Source: UJ101 sp047975265 (GTDB lineage: Bacteria; Bacteroidota; Bacteroidia; Flavobacteriales; UJ101). Taken from it: a stretch of 6,106 nt of DNA. A program made the position numbers and the translations under genes. Shown one piece after another: positions 1 to 5,935 of this stretch; the first letter of the stretch is position 1; the number at the start of each line of letters is the position of its first letter. The notes below the pieces were generated by a model that made no database searches, was not told where the DNA came from, and saw only the letters and a program-made list of their open reading frames with translations. Location of the stretch: positions 1-6,106 of the forward strand of contig JBKEDE010000022.1 in NCBI GenBank assembly GCA_047975265.1, in the 5' to 3' direction.

Positions 1-290
1 AGAAGAATTCCTGCCTTAACATCACTTTTGAGTCAGAATTTACAATCCCCGTTACTCATAAAGAAAAAATGCTTGATTGTAGTTTTAGATGCTATTTTTT
101 TATCGAAAATATCATTATTTTGGAAATAAAATCTGTCGCTCAAATTTTAGATATTCATAAGGCTCAGATTTTAAACTATATGAACCTGTTGAAAATCCCA
201 AAAGGCATTCTCGTTAATTTTAATGTTAAAAATCTTTATCATCACGGACAAGAAACATTTATAAACAAATATTTTGATCAACTTTATTAA
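1..290 (+). CDS. GxxExxY family protein, 3' part (5' end outside window)
   Basis: The frame is open from the left edge (first whole codon at position 3) to TAA at 288-290, giving the last 95 residues. The ATG at 69 is internal: the upstream in-frame stretch TFESEFTIPV matches the family pattern that precedes the LDC-FR segment. The order LDCSFR, ILEIKSV, HKAQILNY, GILVNFNVKNL is the C-terminal half of GxxExxY proteins, which have a PD-(D/E)XK nuclease-like fold and no settled function. The Glu and Lys of E-x-K are present (codons 123-125 and 129-131). The Asp expected in the family's R-x-D-L/I-V segment is Tyr (TAT, 93-95), so nuclease activity is doubtful. The naming GxxExxY motif lies outside the window. 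Such genes often sit in polysaccharide loci, which fits the glycosyltransferase downstream. Full-length members are about 125 aa, so roughly a quarter is missing here. It could be intact or decaying. Confidence 0.8.
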   Translation, partial: KNSCLNITFESEFTIPVTHKEKMLDCSFRCYFFIENIIILEIKSVAQILDIHKAQILNYMNLLKIPKGILVNFNVKNLYHHGQETFINKYFDQLY

Positions 291-302
291 AAACTAATTT
301 TG
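273..302 (+). promoter_or_regulatory. Candidate Bacteroidota-type promoter for the glycosyltransferase gene
   Basis: TAATTTTG at 295-302 matches the -7 consensus TAnnTTTG exactly. TTTG at 273-276 lies 18 bp upstream, a suitable distance for the -33 element. Transcription would start near 307-310, leaving a leader of about 55 nt before the ATG at 365. The -33 element lies inside the 3' end of the GxxExxY gene, so the glycosyltransferase could be transcribed separately from it. Found by motif reading only. Confidence 0.5.
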
Positions 303-364
303 TTAACTTTTGTGCAACCAAAAAAACAATGAATATCTTTTGTTTCTTTTGCGGTTAAGATAAA

Positions 365-1663
365 ATGAACTACAAAAAAAAAATACTCATCATCACTTAT
401 TATTGGCCGCCTTCGGGTGGGCCGGGAGTTCAGCGTTGGTTAAATTTTGTGAAATATTTACCGGAATTCGGTTGGAAACCAACGGTTTTTATTCCCGAAA
501 ATCCGAATTATCCGATTGTTGATGAAAGTTTGGAAAAAGAAGTTCCTGAAAATCTGGACATTATTAAAACCAAAATTTGGGAGCCTTATCAAATCGCCGA
601 AAAACTAAATCCTATAAATAAAAAATACAAAGGCGGACAATTCGATGTGGGCGAAAATCAGTCGTGGAAATCCAAATTGTCGATTTGGGTTCGCGGGAAT
701 TTTTTCATTCCCGATGCGAGAGTTTTTTGGGTAAAACCTTCTATTCAATTTTTAAAAAAATATGTAGCGGAAAATCATTTCGATGCTTTTGTAACAACGG
801 GACCGCCACATTCTTTGCATCTCATCGGTTTAGGATTAAAAAAAGAATTTCCCAACCTAAAATGGATTGCCGATTATCGTGATCCGTGGACGGAAATTTC
901 ATATTACCAACATCTGAAACTCACCAAAAATTCTGATCAAAAACATCGTGCTTTGGAACATGGGGTTTTCCGAAATGCGGATATTACGCTCGCAACAAGT
1001 TACACCGATGCGAAAAATTTTGCAAAAAAAGGAGCGAATGCAGTTTGTATTACGAATGGATTGGAAGCTCCTAAATCCCCAAAGGGGACTTTAACATACA
1101 TTCAAAAAAAATTCAGGTTGAGTTATGTTGGAGTATTAGAACAGTTGAGAAATCCTGAAGTTTTATGGGAGGTTTTGGATGATTTGGTTCAAGAAAACGA
1201 GGAATTTAAAAATGATTTTGAATTAAAATTTGTTGGTAGAATTGATGAAAAAATTTTAACCAAAATTGAAAATTCCGAGCTAAAGAATTCGGTGGAAAAT
1301 TTGGGTTACCTTTCTCACAATGAGGCATTTTTGGAAATGCAAAATTCTGATTTATTGTTGATTACCAACTTTTCGCAAGAATCTTCCAAAGGAATTATCC
1401 CTGGAAAAATTTTTGAATATCTTTCGACGGGAAATCCGATTATTTCCTTCGGTCCGAAAAATGCCGATGTCGAAAAAATTCTCGAAAAAACCAACACCGG
1501 AAAGCATTTTAGTTATGAGGAAAAGGTAGAGGTAAAGAAATTTATTTTGGATTTTTATCAACTTTGGAAAGAAGAAAAACTCCATCATAATCTTAAAAAT
1601 ATTGAGGAATTTTCGAGAAGAAATTTAACCAAAAAATTAGTGGAAATTTTAAACCGGATTTAA
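365..1663 (+). CDS. Glycosyltransferase, GT4-like (GT-B fold)
   Basis: A 432-aa cytoplasmic glycosyltransferase that probably moves a sugar from a nucleotide-sugar donor onto a surface-glycan intermediate; donor and acceptor cannot be read from the sequence. The N-terminal Rossmann domain begins with a beta strand and the glycine-rich acceptor loop (SGGPGVQRW, residues 17-25), followed by TTGPPHS (144-150) and ADYRDPW (169-175). The C-terminal domain begins near residue 250 with the family's RLSYVGVLEQLRNPEVLW segment. It carries the donor-site motif PGKIFEYLSTGNPI (346-359). Of the classical E-x7-E pair only the second Glu (E351) is present; position 343 is Gly, so it is a variant. There is no signal peptide or clear membrane segment, and length is normal. 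The start is the first in-frame ATG, preceded by an A-rich TAAGATAAA. A run of ten A (374-383) lies at codons 4-7. A palindrome at 1071-1092 sits in the interdomain linker. Base composition is less AT-rich than in the genes beyond the IS630. Confidence 0.9.
   Translation: MNYKKKILIITYYWPPSGGPGVQRWLNFVKYLPEFGWKPTVFIPENPNYPIVDESLEKEVPENLDIIKTKIWEPYQIAEKLNPINKKYKGGQFDVGENQSWKSKLSIWVRGNFFIPDARVFWVKPSIQFLKKYVAENHFDAFVTTGPPHSLHLIGLGLKKEFPNLKWIADYRDPWTEISYYQHLKLTKNSDQKHRALEHGVFRNADITLATSYTDAKNFAKKGANAVCITNGLEAPKSPKGTLTYIQKKFRLSYVGVLEQLRNPEVLWEVLDDLVQENEEFKNDFELKFVGRIDEKILTKIENSELKNSVENLGYLSHNEAFLEMQNSDLLLITNFSQESSKGIIPGKIFEYLSTGNPIISFGPKNADVEKILEKTNTGKHFSYEEKVEVKKFILDFYQLWKEEKLHHNLKNIEEFSRRNLTKKLVEILNRI
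1071..1092. repeat. Intragenic palindrome, possible small repeat inserted in the glycosyltransferase
   Basis: TCCCC (1076-1080) and GGGGA (1084-1088) pair perfectly around AAA. After one mismatch (1075/1089) the arms continue with two A-T pairs (1073-1074 with 1090-1091). The G/C runs stand out from the AT-rich surroundings. It encodes PKSPKGT (residues 236-242), in the linker between the two domains just before the conserved RLSYVGVL segment, and keeps the frame open. The resemblance to dispersed palindromes in flavobacterial genomes is from memory. Confidence 0.5.
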
Positions 1664-1685
1664 AATTATTTCTTCGTCTGAATGA

Positions 1686-1716
1686 CTATATTATTAATCG
1701 TTTAGTAAATTAGTAC
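1686..1716 (+). repeat. IS630 terminal inverted repeat next to the transposase 3' end
   Basis: It begins CTATATTATTAA and ends TAAATTAGTAC, mirrored by the other end of the element (2769-2801 read in reverse complement: CTATATTATATTAA ... TAAATTAATAC). The first base, C, may be outside the element. The repeat lies 12 bp beyond the transposase stop codon and is the expected transposase-binding end. Confidence 0.65.
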
Positions 1717-1728
1717 TCATTAAATCTT

Positions 1729-2748
1729 TCAAGCGGCGTATTTTACATGTTTTACGTGGAAGTATTTTTTCACAGCCATTCTGTTTTTCTTCTTTTCTGT
1801 CATGAAATTTTTGATGTTTGATTTTAGTTGTTCCTTATTAATAGGACGTTTCTTGCCCACAACATTGGTTTTTACATCCTGATTCAAATACTCCTGGGCA
1901 TTGAGTTCCGGGCTGTAAGGCGGAATGAAGAAAACCTCAATCCTTTCCTTGTTTTCCAAAAGCCACGCTTGCAACATCTTGGTCTTGTGAGCCGGATGAT
2001 TGTCCGTAATGAAGAAGATTTTCTCTCTGCTGTAACGAATCATGTGTTTTAAGAATTGCAAAAACACTCCACTATTAAACCTTCCTTCTAATATCATAAA
2101 CTGCAAATGCCCACGGTTGCTGATAGCTGATATCATATTGACGGAAAACCGTTGTCCTGTCTTGATAACAATCGGCGTTTGTCCTTTCGGGGCATAGCTT
2201 CTTCCCGTTTGGTGGTCGCTTCTGCAACCCGTCTCGTCTCCGAAGTAAATCACTCCCTTTTCTTTTTTGGCTTGTTCCTTTATCTTTGGATACTCTTCCT
2301 CCAGCCACTTTTGCTCTTTCTCAGGCTTTTGTTCAAAGGCTTTTCTGATAGGTTTTTGTGGCGTAAAGCCCCAGGATTTCAAATATCTCCCCACTTGCCA
2401 ACGGCTTAATGCAATCCCGAATCTCCTCTGTATAAGTGCTGTTACCGCTTCCCTTGTCCACAATCCATACGCTAATTTTAGTTGCTCCGGAAGTTTGTCT
2501 TTGATGAGTTCACGGATTTCCCAAGCTTGTTTTGCTGTTATTTTTTTTCCTTCCTTTACCCCTCTTTTTTTACTTTTCAAGGATTTCTTTCCTCCTTTCT
2601 TGTAGGCTTTCCAAACGTTGCTTACCGTTTTCAAACTTATTCCAAAAACTTCCGATGCCTCTTTCTGTGTACCTTTTTTAGTCTTCAAATACGCCGCTAT
2701 CTGATAACGATTTTCTTCTTGTGCTTGCTGATTCTTCCTCTTTTTCAT
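1729..2748 (-). CDS. IS630 family transposase, full length
   Basis: A 339-aa DDE transposase of the IS630/Tc1-mariner superfamily, which cuts and reinserts the element at TA. The N-terminal half is DNA-binding: a helix-turn-helix at about residues 14-50 (KKGTQKEASEVFGISLKTVSNVWKAY), a Lys-rich linker (52-75), then a winged-helix-like segment ending in the family hallmark LSRWQVGRYLKSWGFTPQKP (114-133). The catalytic domain has D171 in YFGDETG, D249 in FITDNHPAHK and E286 in PPYSPELNAQE. All three acidic residues are present, and the 36-residue D-E spacing is close to the D34-35E usual for the family. The frame is uninterrupted, so the protein looks active. No alternative Met occurs before residue 205. 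A perfect TAnnTTTG element lies only 4 bp upstream of the ATG, so the mRNA may be leaderless or nearly so. Confidence 0.95.
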   Translation of the reverse strand: MKKRKNQQAQEENRYQIAAYLKTKKGTQKEASEVFGISLKTVSNVWKAYKKGGKKSLKSKKRGVKEGKKITAKQAWEIRELIKDKLPEQLKLAYGLWTREAVTALIQRRFGIALSRWQVGRYLKSWGFTPQKPIRKAFEQKPEKEQKWLEEEYPKIKEQAKKEKGVIYFGDETGCRSDHQTGRSYAPKGQTPIVIKTGQRFSVNMISAISNRGHLQFMILEGRFNSGVFLQFLKHMIRYSREKIFFITDNHPAHKTKMLQAWLLENKERIEVFFIPPYSPELNAQEYLNQDVKTNVVGKKRPINKEQLKSNIKNFMTEKKKNRMAVKKYFHVKHVKYAA

Positions 2749-2752
2749 ACAT

Positions 2753-2760
2753 CAAAGATA
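2753..2760 (-). promoter_or_regulatory. Candidate -7 element of the IS630 transposase
   Basis: On the minus strand this reads TATCTTTG, an exact TAnnTTTG. The transposase ATG follows after only 4 bp, so a start site 5-7 bp downstream would fall at the start codon and give an essentially leaderless transcript. No TTG at the -33 distance is seen (that position lies in the terminal repeat), so the assignment is tentative. Confidence 0.35.
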
Positions 2761-2768
2761 CAAAAAAA

Positions 2769-2801
2769 GTATTAATTTATGCTCTTGTTAATATAATATA
2801 G
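2769..2801 (-). repeat. IS630 terminal inverted repeat next to the transposase 5' end
   Basis: It is the partner of the repeat at 1686-1716 and is 2 nt longer (TATATTAA here against TATTAA there). TA at 2799-2800 matches TA at 1687-1688 as the probable target duplication. It lies 20 bp upstream of the transposase ATG. Confidence 0.65.
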
Positions 2802-3504
2802 CAAAAATAAAATCTGATACGATATCATTTCCGCCAGAAAATAAAACAGATGAAATATTCGTAGGTAAATTTTTTTTTCTGGAGACCAACTTAACAATTA
2901 TTCTTTCATAAACGCCAAAAACTTCAATAAAGGAGATAGTTTATCCTATTCAATTTATAAACAGAATAATCAAAATGAATATGTTTTAAGCATAGAAAAA
3001 TTGATTTCAAATGAAGACCAAGAAAAATATAAAATAATTGATATTTTCAGATTTACGAACTATTCAGCAAATACAAAAATTAAACTAAATCAGGAAGTAA
3101 GCACTTACAATGTATTGCTTATTAATAATGGTAAAACACAAAAAAAATGGACTTTTAAGCAAAATAGTACACAACAACAAATTAATACAATTTGGAACGG
3201 AAAATACGAGGGAACATTTCTACGACTAAAAGAAGAATCGGCAGACCCAAGAGCTTGGGGACAAATAAAATTGGAAATAAATAATAAAAAAGCACAATTA
3301 AAAATAGATTCCTATGTTGAAATTGTCGAGAAAAATTTAACAATTGTAGGTGCTTCTTCTAATAAACTAAAATTGAAAGAAGCATCGGACAATAAATTCC
3401 TTACTTTAACTAAGAAATTTGGTAAAATCTCTCTTGAAGGGAATCTCATGGAATCTATTGTCGGGAGTAAGGATATATACGAAATTAAAAAAATCTTAGA
3501 ATAA
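2801..3504 (+). pseudogene. Headless, frameshifted gene for an unknown beta-rich protein (probably a former lipoprotein)
   Basis: Two overlapping frames join into one protein. The first (2801-2911) reads AKIKSDTISFPPENKTDEIFVGKFFF. The second (open from 2869, stop 3502-3504) continues SGDQLNNYSFINAKNFNKGD and runs about 208 residues to the end. The switch falls at nine T (2870-2878); a tenth T would restore one frame. No ATG start exists in either part: the first Met of the long frame is near its C-terminus, and the TTG at 3001 lies in the middle of continuous coding sequence. The 5' end, with any signal peptide, is missing at the IS630 boundary. The residues left there, IKSDTISFPPEN, resemble the low-complexity linker after the lipobox in the next gene, so I infer a lost lipoprotein signal. 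The C-terminal part (NGKYEGTFL, LEINNKKAQLKI, FLTLTKKFGKISLEG) alternates short strands like a beta barrel or sandwich. No family recognised. The stop lies 5 bp before the next gene, suggesting a former shared transcript. Confidence 0.65.
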
Positions 3505-3509
3505 TATAT

Positions 3510-4385
3510 ATGATTCGACTCATTAACATTTTAATATTAATAGTAGTATTCTTTTCATGTAAAAAAAATACAGAAAAGAATAATCCCATATTAAAGAAAG
3601 ATACATTATCTAAAATAGATACTATATCCAATAACTTAGATTATAGTACTAAACAGAATGAAAACTCATTAAACATTAATGGACATTGGGTTTGTTACAA
3701 ATATTTGTCTGATGAAAGAATTGAAAAAAAATATACCAAAGATTATGCACAAGAAATATCAAAGTATTCAAAATTTGAAATTAAAAACAATAAACTTATA
3801 ATTGGTAATTGTATCAAGGATACTTACAAATATAAATATGCAACCAAATTAAAGAAATATGAAGATGAAAGTACTTTTATAACATACTTCAAGCCAAAAA
3901 AAGATAGCGTTGAGTTTATCGGAACAATTAATACTGGTAGTAATGTTGATTGTGATATTTTTAATAACTACACATTTTATGTATCAGATAACGAAAATAC
4001 CATTCAATACGACAGAGGCTATTTTTTTTATTATAAAAAATCAAACCATTCAAAAAATTCTGTTAATGGGTTTACAATAGCTGGTATTCCTGGGAACAAT
4101 AGAAACGCTTGGTCAGTTAGTGGAACCTTCAATAGCTTAAAATCTCTAGAAGAGAGTTATCGTAATTTCAGAAAAGAATTTCCTTATGGCTCAAAAAATA
4201 CAGTTGAAATATTTCCTAAAAATGAGGAATTTTTTGATAGTAAAAATGGAATCATATATTACAGAAGTAATGGTGAATACAAAATCATAAAGGATAATCC
4301 AATGGGTAAAATTGTTATTACGATAACTCAAAATAATAATAGTGCATTTACTTATAATTATGAAATGCAATATCCAGAGTATTAA
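3510..4385 (+). CDS. Putative lipoprotein of unknown function
   Basis: A 291-aa protein with a lipoprotein signal peptide: hydrophobic residues 4-15 and lipobox FFSC, with Cys17 as the lipidated residue. A Lys/Asn/Ser/Thr-rich linker runs to about residue 54. The first domain (about 55-175) begins with a G-x-W motif (NGHW, 57-60) and consists of short strands such as KFEIKNNKLIIGN and KDSVEFIGTIN. Such a pattern occurs in lipocalin-like domains, but that is a weak resemblance. A second part (about 185-291) has NAWSVSGTFNSLKSLEESYRNFRKEF and strands to the C-terminus. After Cys17 come Lys, Lys, Asn with no acidic cluster, so the acidic surface-export signal known for some Bacteroidota lipoproteins is not evident; the inner face of the outer membrane is more likely. 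The ATG is 5 bp after the stop of the broken gene. Function unknown; immunity or envelope-maintenance roles are only guesses. Confidence 0.8.
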   Translation: MIRLINILILIVVFFSCKKNTEKNNPILKKDTLSKIDTISNNLDYSTKQNENSLNINGHWVCYKYLSDERIEKKYTKDYAQEISKYSKFEIKNNKLIIGNCIKDTYKYKYATKLKKYEDESTFITYFKPKKDSVEFIGTINTGSNVDCDIFNNYTFYVSDNENTIQYDRGYFFYYKKSNHSKNSVNGFTIAGIPGNNRNAWSVSGTFNSLKSLEESYRNFRKEFPYGSKNTVEIFPKNEEFFDSKNGIIYYRSNGEYKIIKDNPMGKIVITITQNNNSAFTYNYEMQYPEY

Positions 4386-4503
4386 TGTTTCGATAAATAT
4401 ATACATTAAATTATTTGTCTTAGTTCTAATTCTTTTTTTGGGATTGCTAAATAAAAATAGATTTTATATTTTTAGATGGCAATAAGTTAAATTTCAAATA
4501 CAT

Positions 4504-5460
4504 ATGAAACATATTCGTTTATACATCGCTTTAATAGTTCTGTTAATTGGTTGTAAACAAAAGGGACAATCTATTAGTAAAAATGAAAACCCTATTACAG
4601 AAACTAAGTTTGATACTACTATTGACAAAAGAGAAGCTATAGAGTTTTTGACAGATTTCTATACCAAATATTATGGTGAATATAGAGATAGAAAAGGCAT
4701 GGAAGACTATGTGTCAGTACGCATTCTAAATAGAATTGATAGCTTATCTAAAGAAGATAACTTAGTATTAGATTACGACCCTTTTATTCAGGGGCAAGAT
4801 TGGGACACAAAAATTCTGATTAAATCTTTAAAAATAAAACCCTTGAAAAGCCAAAATGAATATAGAGTTAGTTTTTTGAGATTTGGAAGAAAAGATGAAA
4901 GAAAACAAAATGTAGATTTTTCACTGGTAAACAATGAAAAACGAAACATATTGATTAATAATATTCTAAGCGATGATTATCTAAACTTCAATATCAAAAA
5001 AAATAACGAAAATTTTAAAAATGAAGAAAAAAAATCGTTCCAAAACGATAAACAAAGATTTAATGTAAACGCAACTTGGTCTATAGCATGTCCTGCGAAC
5101 TTAACTTTATTTGATATAAATGATAATGAAGGCTATTTATCTTTGTATTCATTTAACAAAATTTATATCAATACTATTTTAAAAGAAACCGATACTCCTA
5201 ACAAATATGATGTTTTTTTTAAAAACACCGAGTTTAAGCAAAAATTTTATGATATATATGAATACATTGAAAATGATGAAGACATCTCTAAAACAAAGCC
5301 AATTGGAGAAATAAACATAGAAAGTAATAATAAAATGATTTTTAGATGGATTGGCTTATATAACATCAAAAAACAGAAATTAGAATTTGTTGGAGATGAT
5401 TTTTTATTAATAAAAGAAGGCGGAGGAAAAAACCCAGTTTTATTAGAGAAATGCGATTAA
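4504..5460 (+). CDS. Putative lipoprotein with DUF3828-like N-terminal domain
   Basis: A 318-aa protein with a signal peptide (hydrophobic 6-15) and lipobox LIGC, Cys17. Residues about 42-165 resemble DUF3828 proteins: a helix EAIEFLTDFYTKYY, a segment around VSVRILNRIDSL, then DYDPFIQGQDWD (90-101), the family's most recognisable pattern, and strands such as EYRVSFLRFGR. DUF3828 proteins are exported and of unknown role. After a Lys/Asn-rich linker (164-186), a second region begins with WSIACPANLTLFDINDNEGYLSLYSFNKIYIN and ends in strands (MIFRWIGLYNIKKQKLEFVGDDFLLIK); I do not recognise it. The 118 bp before the start hold no clear promoter and only a weak AT stem, so co-transcription with 3510-4385 is open. 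The 3' end overlaps the next gene by 10 bp, implying translational coupling. Confidence 0.8.
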   Translation: MKHIRLYIALIVLLIGCKQKGQSISKNENPITETKFDTTIDKREAIEFLTDFYTKYYGEYRDRKGMEDYVSVRILNRIDSLSKEDNLVLDYDPFIQGQDWDTKILIKSLKIKPLKSQNEYRVSFLRFGRKDERKQNVDFSLVNNEKRNILINNILSDDYLNFNIKKNNENFKNEEKKSFQNDKQRFNVNATWSIACPANLTLFDINDNEGYLSLYSFNKIYINTILKETDTPNKYDVFFKNTEFKQKFYDIYEYIENDEDISKTKPIGEINIESNNKMIFRWIGLYNIKKQKLEFVGDDFLLIKEGGGKNPVLLEKCD

Positions 5461-5876
5461 GTAAAATATTCTTTATAATAATTTTTATTCTTTTCACCTC
5501 CTGTAAAGGAGATGCTCAAAGCGAGGGTATAAAGGAAATTGTTACAACAAAGCTATCAAAAGAAGCTATAGATTTTTTTGATAAAAAATATGATAGTACC
5601 TTGTATTCATTAATTATAAATGAGTCTAATATTTCGGATCACCCTGTAAAAATCTATTTGGACTGTAAAAACGAAGGATATTTTGCCATTCATTATATAC
5701 CTAAAACGGCTGAGTTAAGAAATTTTTGGAAAGATATATTTTTCAAGGAATATGATTTCAACAATATAGATTTGAAAAAAGATGATAAAAAAATTCATGA
5801 AATATTAAAGAATAAAACTGGTGATTATAACATTTTTTCATATTACATAAAAAAAGGTATTGTTAATTTAGTATAG
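5451..5876 (+). CDS. Small putative lipoprotein of unknown function
   Basis: A 141-aa protein with hydrophobic residues 6-15 and lipobox FTSC (Cys18), followed by KGDAQSEG. The mature part is predicted mixed alpha/beta: a helix near KLSKEAIDFFDKKY, strands near VKIYLDCKNEGYFAIHYIP, and a charged helix-rich C-terminal half. No family recognised. The ATG lies inside the last codons of the preceding gene (10 bp overlap, different frame) with no well-placed Shine-Dalgarno sequence; GGAGG at 5422-5426 is 24 bp upstream and too distant. This fits coupled translation. The stop codon lies only about 10 bp before the first recognisable IS1-type sequence, so the original C-terminus may have been altered by that insertion. 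Probably made with the 318-aa lipoprotein. Confidence 0.75.
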   Translation: MRLSKIFFIIIFILFTSCKGDAQSEGIKEIVTTKLSKEAIDFFDKKYDSTLYSLIINESNISDHPVKIYLDCKNEGYFAIHYIPKTAELRNFWKDIFFKEYDFNNIDLKKDDKKIHEILKNKTGDYNIFSYYIKKGIVNLV

Positions 5877-5890
5877 TTTTTATATATTTG
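5860..5890 (+). promoter_or_regulatory. Candidate promoter of the IS1-type transposase
   Basis: TATATTTG at 5883-5890 matches TAnnTTTG exactly. TTG at 5860-5862 lies 20 bp upstream, within the usual -33 spacing. The predicted start is about 5895-5897, 20-25 nt before the transposase ATG and at the very end of the left arm of the inverted repeat that begins at 5887. The -33 part lies in the coding region of the small lipoprotein, so the element may use host sequence for it. Confidence 0.45.
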
Positions 5891-5935
5891 GACAATTATT
5901 AACCTATTATTAATCAATATGAAAAATTGTCCAAA
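5887..5935. repeat. Perfect 11 bp inverted repeat bracketing the transposase start codon
   Basis: TTTGGACAATT at 5887-5897 and its exact complement AATTGTCCAAA at 5925-5935 are separated by 27 nt that contain the ATG (5919-5921). The right arm also encodes residues 3-6 (Asn-Cys-Pro-Lys) of the zinc-ribbon. In RNA it would form a hairpin with the start codon in its loop; in DNA it could be a pair of transposase-binding sites. Confidence 0.6.

Larger units (their letters stand above)
1687..2800 (-). mobile_element. Complete IS630-family insertion sequence
   Basis: The element is about 1.1 kb with one transposase ORF on the minus strand. The two ends are inverted copies: 1686-1716 aligns with the reverse complement of 2769-2801 at 22 of 31 positions with one 2-nt gap, including outer blocks of 8 and 4 and an inner block of 7 matching bases. 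IS630 elements insert at TA and duplicate it. TA occurs at both edges (1687-1688 and 2799-2800), so the boundaries given include the presumed duplication. They could shift by 2 bp because the ends are TATA-rich. The left end lies 23 bp after the glycosyltransferase stop; the right end touches the broken gene at 2801. Confidence 0.8.

Noticed and set aside
664..882. Open frame of 72 codons inside the glycosyltransferase gene, different frame
   Set aside because: The glycosyltransferase frame has clear motifs on both sides of this stretch; this frame is an accidental overlap.
1828..2775. Several plus-strand open frames of 74-112 codons opposite the IS630 transposase
   Set aside because: They are antisense shadows of the transposase, rich in Phe/Leu/Ser with no domain pattern or start signals.
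3001..3504. A 167-aa protein starting at the TTG at 3001
   Set aside because: The same frame reads on as protein-like sequence upstream to 2869 and, via the T9 tract, to 2801, so the TTG is internal to a broken gene.
4191..4406. Minus-strand frame of 71 codons overlapping the end of the 291-aa lipoprotein gene
   Set aside because: It is Ile/Phe-rich because it is the complement of AT-rich coding DNA; no initiation signal, and the sense gene is better supported.
4382..4409. Inverted repeat TTAATGT ... ACATTAA after the 291-aa lipoprotein gene, as a terminator
   Set aside because: The stem is 7 bp with almost no G/C, the loop is 14 nt, and no T run follows directly; too weak to call.
5422..5426. 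GGAGG as Shine-Dalgarno sequence of the 141-aa lipoprotein
   Set aside because: It is 24 bp from the ATG, and it encodes part of a Gly-rich stretch of the preceding protein; coupling through the 10 bp overlap explains initiation better.
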